Below, in pieces: positions 57,441 through 64,000 of a stretch of DNA of 64,000 nucleotides (the first letter of the stretch is position 1; each line of letters begins with the position of its first letter). Source of the stretch: Margaritifera margaritifera. Lineage: Eukaryota > Mollusca > Bivalvia > Unionida > Margaritiferidae. The DNA is taken from assembly GCA_029931535.1 (NCBI GenBank), contig JAQPZY010001675.1, forward strand, positions 1,986,501 to 2,050,500, in the 5' to 3' direction. Below the pieces are notes generated by a model. That model saw nothing but the letters and a program-made list of their open reading frames with translations. It had not been told where the DNA came from and searched no databases. A program made the position numbers and the translations under genes.

Positions 57441-58393
57441 TCGGATCGGTTCTTTATTATTTCACCGATGTGTAAATCTACACGCAAAATATTCAAGGAT
57501 AGTTTAATGTTTTCATAATGTATATGCTTCATTGTTCCGAAACTTGTTTTTTTTTTAAGTTGTAATTTATTATCATTTATATTATGCTGATTCAATGTAT
57601 ATTTTGTACATTAAATTTGTAATGTTTCTCCAGTACATGTTATAGGTTGATATCAATAAACTATTGTCTGTTTACACAATATACTTGCTATTTACACACT
57701 AGACTTGAACCAGTCAAGATTAAATCAGCATGATCTCGGCGAATAGGGTTTTTACTTGATTATTTACAGAATAATAGTAAACTAAGTGAGGTGATGGCCA
57801 TTTTTATCTACAATAAAGTATATGTAAGAAACATCATCTGAGGAAATATTACTATCAATTAAATCTTATCATAGGCTTTCATGATCTGAACATAAGATGC
57901 CAATATAGTTATCCGGAGCACTGTAAAATAAGTACGTACATACAGCAACGTAGTTTTAGCTACATACCTTTTGTGATGTAACATAAGAAACAGATTCCAC
58001 CTATATGTCCACCAAATCGATTTAATGTGAGTCTCATCTTCAGGTAAAGAGTGTGTCCCAAACAAACAGCTTATCTAGGTAAGAAACTCCTTCACAACGA
58101 AGTCAATATTTCATTCCTTTCGTTGAAAGTTAGATCAACTGCACAGAAATAATTTGATGTACAGAAGGCACACCCTACATCTACGTACTAGTGTTTGTTC
58201 CTGATGATAAGTTCATTCAAGGACGAACTTCCTGTAAGACAGTCTGATTATGCATTCTTGAGAGTGAGGCAAAAGGAAGAAGCACATCTCGAGAGACATA
58301 TTATATTTCTCATTTGTGTACATGCAAAGACATTTTTATTCATAGCCATCGTCGATTCTTAAGTAACATTACTCTAACGAACATCCTGAAAGA
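57441..58393. other. Noncoding host DNA
   Basis: No supported gene. Short ORFs on the - strand at 57371-57595 and 57859-58065 have no domains or splice context. Confidence 0.5.
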
Positions 58394-58401
58394 CTATCAG
58401 T

Positions 58402-58588
58402 CAGGCCCGCCGACCTAAATTCCGGGCCCCTGGGTAGAGCAGTCATGGGTCCCAAAACTAGTTTAATTTTTTTTATATAAGAACCTGTGTAAAGTTTTGC
58501 ATATAAAACCTGTGGTAATATACCATAACTGAGACTATTTACTGCAAAGGTTAATTTATTTTTTGTAACTTAGTTGACGGCGGGCCTG
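58402..58588. mobile_element. hAT-type MITE (187 bp)
   Basis: Inverted ends CAGGCCCGCCGAC and GACGGCGGGCCTG (one unmatched base in the subterminal part), flanked by a perfect 8-bp duplication CTATCAGT (58394-58401 and 58589-58596). No coding capacity. Confidence 0.9.
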
Positions 58589-59135
58589 CTATCAGTAGCT
58601 AACAAAAACAATAATATGTGTATTTACCTAATGCTTTGCTTATACCTGTCCATAGCTGAATGGACTGAAACATTCCATAGCACCTTGGTTAGAGTCATAA
58701 GACATTTTCCAAGACTAAAGTCCGATTTCACTAACAGAACTTAAGTCTAGACCTAAATTTCAGTTTGGAATCGAGCGATCTGACTGCCTGAAAGTTAAGT
58801 CTGACTTAAAATTGATCAATCAGATGTCTTCAGTCTAAACTTATATTAAGACTTATGTTGGTGAAATAGAAGTCAGGTCTCTACACTATTTTGTTGTCAA
58901 TCTAGCATTTTTACCACTTCAGCCGCGTCCCCCATAAATGGATTTTTTTATTGCCACTGTAAGGATAAGATTTGAGGTCGTGATCAAAACTTTCCTTATT
59001 ATGCGATTAATTTTCAGAGATAAATTTGCAATAATAGGTGTGACATACCATTAATCGTTGAATAAAAATCAGCCAATATCTCTTCACTTTTTGAGCATAA
59101 TAAGGAGGGCTGTTTACGTGTAGGCACCCTGTGTT

Positions 59136-59293
59136 CAGTGGCGTAGCGGGGGGGGGGGGGGGGGCCCGGGCGGCACTTTCTAGGGGGCGGGAATTTGGCA
59201 AGAGTACCGTATATATCATAAATAATGCGAATGGAGTGGGGGCGTAAGTTTGGTAGTTGGCCGTGGGCGGCACTTTGCCTCGCTACGCCACTG
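59136..59293. mobile_element. hAT-type MITE (158 bp)
   Basis: Inverted ends CAGTGGCGTAGCG and CGCTACGCCACTG, flanked by a perfect 8-bp duplication CCTGTGTT (59128-59135 and 59294-59301). The inside has a long G run. CAGTGGCGTAGC-type ends are common among hAT MITEs of animals. Confidence 0.92.
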
Positions 59294-59795
59294 CCTGTGT
59301 TTAACGGTTAAAACATATCTATTTATTTATGTTTCTATAATGTGATGGGGCCGAATATTATATATAAATTCAGAATTGTAGAGTCTTGTATATCCTGTCT
59401 CACCTGGGGACAAAATCCTTCCGGATGAACGGTTGTTCCATGTACTGTTCGAATTTACCCAATCTGCTCATTTAAGATATGCAGTAGATATATGATTGAG
59501 ATAAACTAATAATCCAGATAAAAAGCTTTATATTGTAATTATTTTAAAGATCCATATTATTTATTTATTTATTTAATTATGTATCCAATTTTGAACTTGA
59601 TATATAACAGTCGATGTACATGATCTATATTACTTAATAGCAAAAAGAAATCAGACTGAAAAGGATTACACCTCTAATGTTATCCAAGTGATATAATATC
59701 ACATGGGCAGTGTGTAATTACGTTCCCTGTTTTAATACAATATCTCTAGGTATGACGTTAGTTCTATTTCCTTCTCCGTGCTTCTTGTCACGAAT

Positions 59796-59798
<3 letters not shown>

Positions 59799-59833
<35 letters not shown>

Positions 59834-59842
59834 TTATTTTTT
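59799..59842. repeat. Poly-T tract
   Basis: About 30 T residues followed by T-rich sequence, directly before the 39-bp array. Confidence 0.9.
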
Positions 59843-59937
59843 ATTTTTTTGAATTCACGCAGATATTAAAGCTGTTGAACAATTAATGACAGCTGTAATT
59901 TATAAGTTGTCACAAATTCCCAGCAAGTGTCTGAATG

Positions 59938-60880
59938 GAATTCATTCTCATACCAATCTGGCCATCAGTCACCGAAGCAGCCTACAGATACCCATCTGGC
60001 CATCAGTCACCAAAGGCAGCCTACAGATACCAATCTGGACATCAGTCACCAAAGGCAGCCTACAGATACCCATCTGGCCATCAGTCACCAAAGGCAGCCT
60101 ACAAATACCCATCTGGCCATCAGACCCAAAGGCAGCCTACAGATTCCAATCTGGCCATCAGTCACGAAAGGCAGACTACAGATACCCATCTGGCCATCAG
60201 TCACCAAAGGCAGCCTACAAATACCCATCTGGCCATCAGACACCAAAGGCAGCTTACAGATTCCAATCTGGTCATCAGTCACCAAAGGCAGCTTACAGAC
60301 ACCCATCTGGCCATCAGTCACCAAAGGCAGCCTACAAATACCCATCTGGCCATCAGACACCAAAGGTAGCCTACATATTCTAATCTGGCCATCAGTCACC
60401 AAAGGCAGCCTACAGATACCCATCTGGCCATCAGTCACCAAAGGAAGCCTACAAACACCCATCTGGCCATCAGACACCAAAGGCAGCTTACAGATTCCAA
60501 TCTGGTCATCAGTCACCAAAGGCAGCTTACAGACACCCATCTGGCCTTCAGTCACCAAAGGCAGCCGACAGATACCCAACTGGCCATCAAACACCAAAGG
60601 TAGCCTACAGATTCTAATCTGGCCATCAGTCACAAAAGGCAGCCTACAGATACCCATCTGGCCATCAGTCACCAAAGGCAGCCTACAAATACCCATCTGG
60701 CCATCAGACACCAAAGGTAGCCTACAGATTCTAATCTGGTCATCAGTCACCAAAGGCAGCCTACAGATACCCATATGTCCATCAGACACCAAAGGTAGCC
60801 TACAGATTCTAATCTGGCCATCAGTCACCAAAGGCAGCCTACAGATACCAATCTGGCCACCAGTTACCAAAAGGCGGCCT
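59938..60880. repeat. 39-bp tandem repeat, about 24 copies
   Basis: The unit contains CAGTCACCAAAGGCAGCCTA followed by CAGATACCCATCTGGCCAT. As 39 is 13 codons and the unit has no stop in several frames, ORFs of 319 codons (+) and 261 codons (-) run through it. They have no other content, so I treat them as by-products. Confidence 0.92.
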
Positions 60881-60899
60881 ATTTAAATAAAGTCTGATA

Positions 60900-62640
60900 G
60901 CTCCCTGTATATTTCTTGAGTCCAAACCAAATGCATCCTTTACTTCATTGAAACAATAGCGCGTTTGTAATGGCGAATCGAAAGTTGACTGAAACTAACT
61001 AAACGCCGCATTCAATCATGCAACCTCTGATAAAAAAATGCCTTGTCTGTGCCACCACTCACACTTCTTTACCGACACTTTAACCTTTACTTTAGGACAC
61101 CATACTGATATAACCATTGCCCTAAGAAGACTTGTTATTTCAAACCATACTATATAAGAATTCGTCTTCAATTTCTTTGCAGTGATACTCCCTTAGAAAT
61201 ATTCCCTGTCTATACCATTTGACGCTATAGGAACACAAACTTAAACTTCAGATTCTCTTGAAATCGCTGAGAGCCATGTTTCGTTATTTTTGTGTTTGTT
61301 TTTCTAAGTGAGATAGAAATGCTTTCTCATTTTCTGTCGTTTTTACTACCTCGTTATGACTCAGGACGGCATTTGTTTTTGAGGAAATTTAAAATGATCA
61401 TTTTCTTTACTTGCAAAATGTAATAATGGGGATAGATCGATAAGTTACTCCTCATTTAAGCAGGAACTTATTGCTTGAAAAATAATTATTATGAAATAAA
61501 AATAAGGAAAGTTTACAAATTCTAATCAAGAGAAAGAATGCTTTTAGAAAGAAACCTGCATTCTCAAATACAGCTTCAACTACTTGGATAAAGTCTTTAA
61601 TTTCATTAATAAACAAGTGCTTTTTGCGCCCAATTCATGATACAAATCCAACGATACGGATGAAGTAAAATGCGTACTACCGCGGATATTAAAAGGTAAA
61701 TTTTGATGGTAGAACTAAAATCATCATGATATCCGTATAAGGCAATATTAAAATATCAGATTTAAAATGGACTTTGACCTTTTGAATATATTATCGTGTT
61801 GGGTTACATAAACGAGGACTCACCCGGTGTTAATTTGAATACAACCTGTTAATCTGATACAACTTTCCCAATGGTCTCTGTGAACTGCAGGCATTTAGCG
61901 TTGTCTTTCATGCTACGTGTTGTTTTTGCTTGGCAAGCCTTCATATTTGGATCCATGTAGCTTTCGGGGCTGCACTCTTACTCAGCTGCTGACAAGTGTG
62001 ATCAATAATGTGTTTAAATCTTGTCCATGAAGGTAACTAGCACTTTAGATTCTGGTCACTAGTAAACAGAATGATCACTAGCATTTGAGTTCAAGGCCAG
62101 TCATGTTGACAGTTAGACTTGTTTTTTCCGATTTTATTGCTTTACATTCTGTTGATATAGGTCAAGTAAAAATGTGTATAAATAAGGATTTGGTAAACAA
62201 ATAATTAATTCCTGTGTTAGATCAGTCTATTGGAATCCATCTAAGATCATATTTTATAGTTTGTGCCGTTGAAATCATATATATTTCGAGAGGAATTATT
62301 TATTTAATATATTCATTGGAATTACTAAACTGCTCATCGACTTTTGAATTAATAGATTACTTTGAATTTTTGTAAACTCATTCAAGACATTCTGGATTGT
62401 ATCATTGTGTAATATCATGACATTCAAGACTATTGGAACTCTTCCTGAACATTCTATATTTTTGGACTTGTGATTAGGACATTTATGATTATTTTGAATT
62501 TGATTCACAATATCGTAAGTATCTTCTGAATTTCACTTTATATTGTAGGGAAATAAATTGCTTGATGATGTTACTTACATTGCTGGTTTCGCTTTCTTTA
62601 AGTTACATATTTTTTAAGACCTAGAGTCGTAACACAAGTA
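60900..62640. other. Noncoding host DNA
   Basis: AT-rich. An area at 62290-62510 repeats the words ATTGGAATT / GACATTCAAGAC / CATTCTGGATTG in a loose way. No supported gene. Confidence 0.5.
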
Positions 62641-62649
62641 AGTAGTCGG

Positions 62650-63280
62650 TGTCACAGTCTGCACTGTGATAGATGCGGGTGTGAAGTACACTGGCTAGTA
62701 ATAATCAGGTCAAGTCGACGCCAATGATTGAATCTAGGTTGGCGCCATAGCACCTTGTGCTGATGTTTGTCTTTAAAGAATGTGTTGGTGATGCAAAACT
62801 GCTTCTGAGAGCATAGTTCGAGTAATCTCTGGCCGTTCTCGTTAATCCGAGACATGATGCCCATGAGCTATGATCTGATCCAGCTTTTGCATTGAAATCT
62901 CTGAGGACGAACAGCTTCTCGCCCTGTGGTACGCGTTCGAGGATATCATAGACGCTGATGACTGTAACAAAGCCTCCAACGGATGACATGCGGAGAGAGA
63001 TGATGCGCTCAGATATTGCAACCGGTGTCTGGATCTTCTGCATCAATGCGTTGCTGACTGCAAAACCCACGCCATGTTTACGGTGTTTGTCAGAGCCCTT
63101 TTCCGTGCCAGTAGAAGGTGCGAAGGTGTAGATGGCCTCACGTATTGAGCCTATGTCAGCCAGTCTTGTTTCCTGGAGAGCTGCAATGTTGATGTTCAGG
63201 TTATGCAGCTCGCGGTCAATCAGTTCTGTCTTGCGAACATCAACTGTCACTTGCACGTCATCAATCATTTTCGTATTCAC
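62650..63280 (-). pseudogene. LINE endonuclease (APE-type) fragment
   Basis: The - strand frame 63280-62705 reads NINIAALQETRLAD, GVGFAVSNAL, ISERIISLRM and VTVISVYDIL, the order of conserved blocks of the apurinic-type endonuclease domain at the start of non-LTR retrotransposon ORF2. The following block is in another frame (ENGQRLLELC, KHQHKVLWRQPR, RRLDLIITS at 62864-62652), so a frameshift separates them. A 5'- and 3'-truncated, inactive LINE copy. Similar endonuclease blocks occur in RTE/CR1-like elements; I cannot name the clade. Confidence 0.8.
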
Positions 63281-63821
63281 TTTCGTTTTAAATGTCTCTG
63301 GTTTCGTTTATTTCTCTTTTAACTATATCAGTTCTGCCACTTATTTCTAACGTCTTTCATCTCTGTTTCTGTTGCAAATGCGTATTCCAGTCAGTTGAAA
63401 ACTTTTCTCATTCGTTTTATCTATTTATCTATTTCGTAAATACTACCTTGTACCACACTGATATTATTATTTGTCAATCGACATAGTCTTTCACTTATGG
63501 CTTTGATTGTTGAACTTCAGCATTTAACTTGCTTTAAAATTCAGCGAATGTAACATCTTGTAGTGTTTTCATATTTTTCATTTAAATCTGTACAAGATAA
63601 ATAGTAAAATGTTTTCGTACCTTTTATCATGCTTTCGTACACATTTATTTGGTTTTTTATTTTGATGTCATCATTATTCTTTCTCTTTTTTGGGGGTGGG
63701 GGAAGGGGGTAGTTTGTTAAATCATTCTTCTTTTGCCACTCTGACAGGGTATTAATGTTAAATGTTATCTTGTTGGTCAAGTCTGTAAGTTTTGTATTAA
63801 AATTAATAACTGTTGCAACTA

Positions 63822-64000
63822 TTATTTTAAAGTGTTAGAGTCCTCCAAAGATTTCTTTATCTTCTCATTGGCACCCTCTAAAGCATCTATCGCACTGTTT
63901 ATCCTCTCCATGGCACACTCAAAAGTATATATCGCACTGTTTATCCTCTCCATGGCACACTCAAAAGTATCTATCGCACTGTTTATCCTCTCCATGGCAC
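63822..64000 (-). CDS. Coiled-coil repeat ORF, cut by window edge
   Basis: The - strand is open from the window edge to TAA at 63822-63824 and reads repeated MERINSAIDTFECA units (14 codons, 42 bp), ending EKIKKSLEDSNTLK. The heptad-like pattern suggests a coiled coil. A related broken copy is at 16961-17230. The gene start is outside the window. No function assigned. Confidence 0.5.
   Translation of the reverse strand, partial: AMERINSAIDTFECAMERINSAIYTFECAMERINSAIDALEGANEKIKKSLEDSNTLK

Overview
The window is animal (metazoan) genomic DNA: AT-rich host sequence with long (TA)n microsatellites, minisatellites, small hAT-type transposons with 8-bp target duplications, a tRNA-derived SINE, a LINE endonuclease fragment, and intron-split exons of a membrane receptor. 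The repeat style and element families fit a marine invertebrate, most likely a mollusc, but the species cannot be fixed from sequence alone.

The centrepiece is an almost complete Polinton/Maverick (adintovirus-like) element at 30577-51657 (21,081 bp). It has 320-bp terminal inverted repeats (TIRs) that differ at about four positions by eye, AG...CT termini and a perfect 6-bp target duplication (TTCATT). Its core, nearly all on the + strand, encodes protein-primed-type DNA polymerase B, a BIR (IAP-like) protein, a decayed F-box-like repeat family, packaging ATPase, basic core-like proteins, a DDx35E integrase with chromodomain, a two-TM protein, minor and major capsid proteins, and an adenain-like protease. 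Many core genes carry one stop or frameshift (polymerase, BIR copy 2, F-box family, both core-like proteins, penton, a small virion protein, the CYGC protein, protease). Integrase, ATPase, major capsid protein and all arm genes are open.

The most unusual system lies in the two arms. Five short genes of unknown function (three left, two right) are each followed in sense orientation by what looks like a replication-dependent histone mRNA 3' end: a 16-nt stem-loop (GGYCC-TTTT-AGGRCC type, flanked by AAC and ACCC) and then a purine-rich element of the CAAGAAAGA type about 9-17 nt further on. The outermost two signals sit inside the TIRs. Three arm genes also share a conserved promoter module ending in a TATA box, and CRE/ATF palindromes (TGACGTCA) occur in both arms. 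Core genes instead have isolated TATA boxes and at least two AATAAA signals. This suggests an arm regulon coupled to S phase through host histone-mRNA machinery; I know of no such description for Polintons.

The Polinton sits inside the polymerase B gene of an older, heavily decayed Maverick-like element (about 28.25-55.68 kb, diverged TIRs). That polymerase reads on the - strand from 54.2 to 51.66 kb and resumes at 30.57 kb on the other side of the insertion. The nest in turn lies between exons that look like parts of one host receptor gene on the - strand: a Cys-rich exon at 55.84-56.07 kb, then Ser/Thr stalk, 21-bp microexon, transmembrane and Tyr-rich tail exons at 26.6-23.3 kb.
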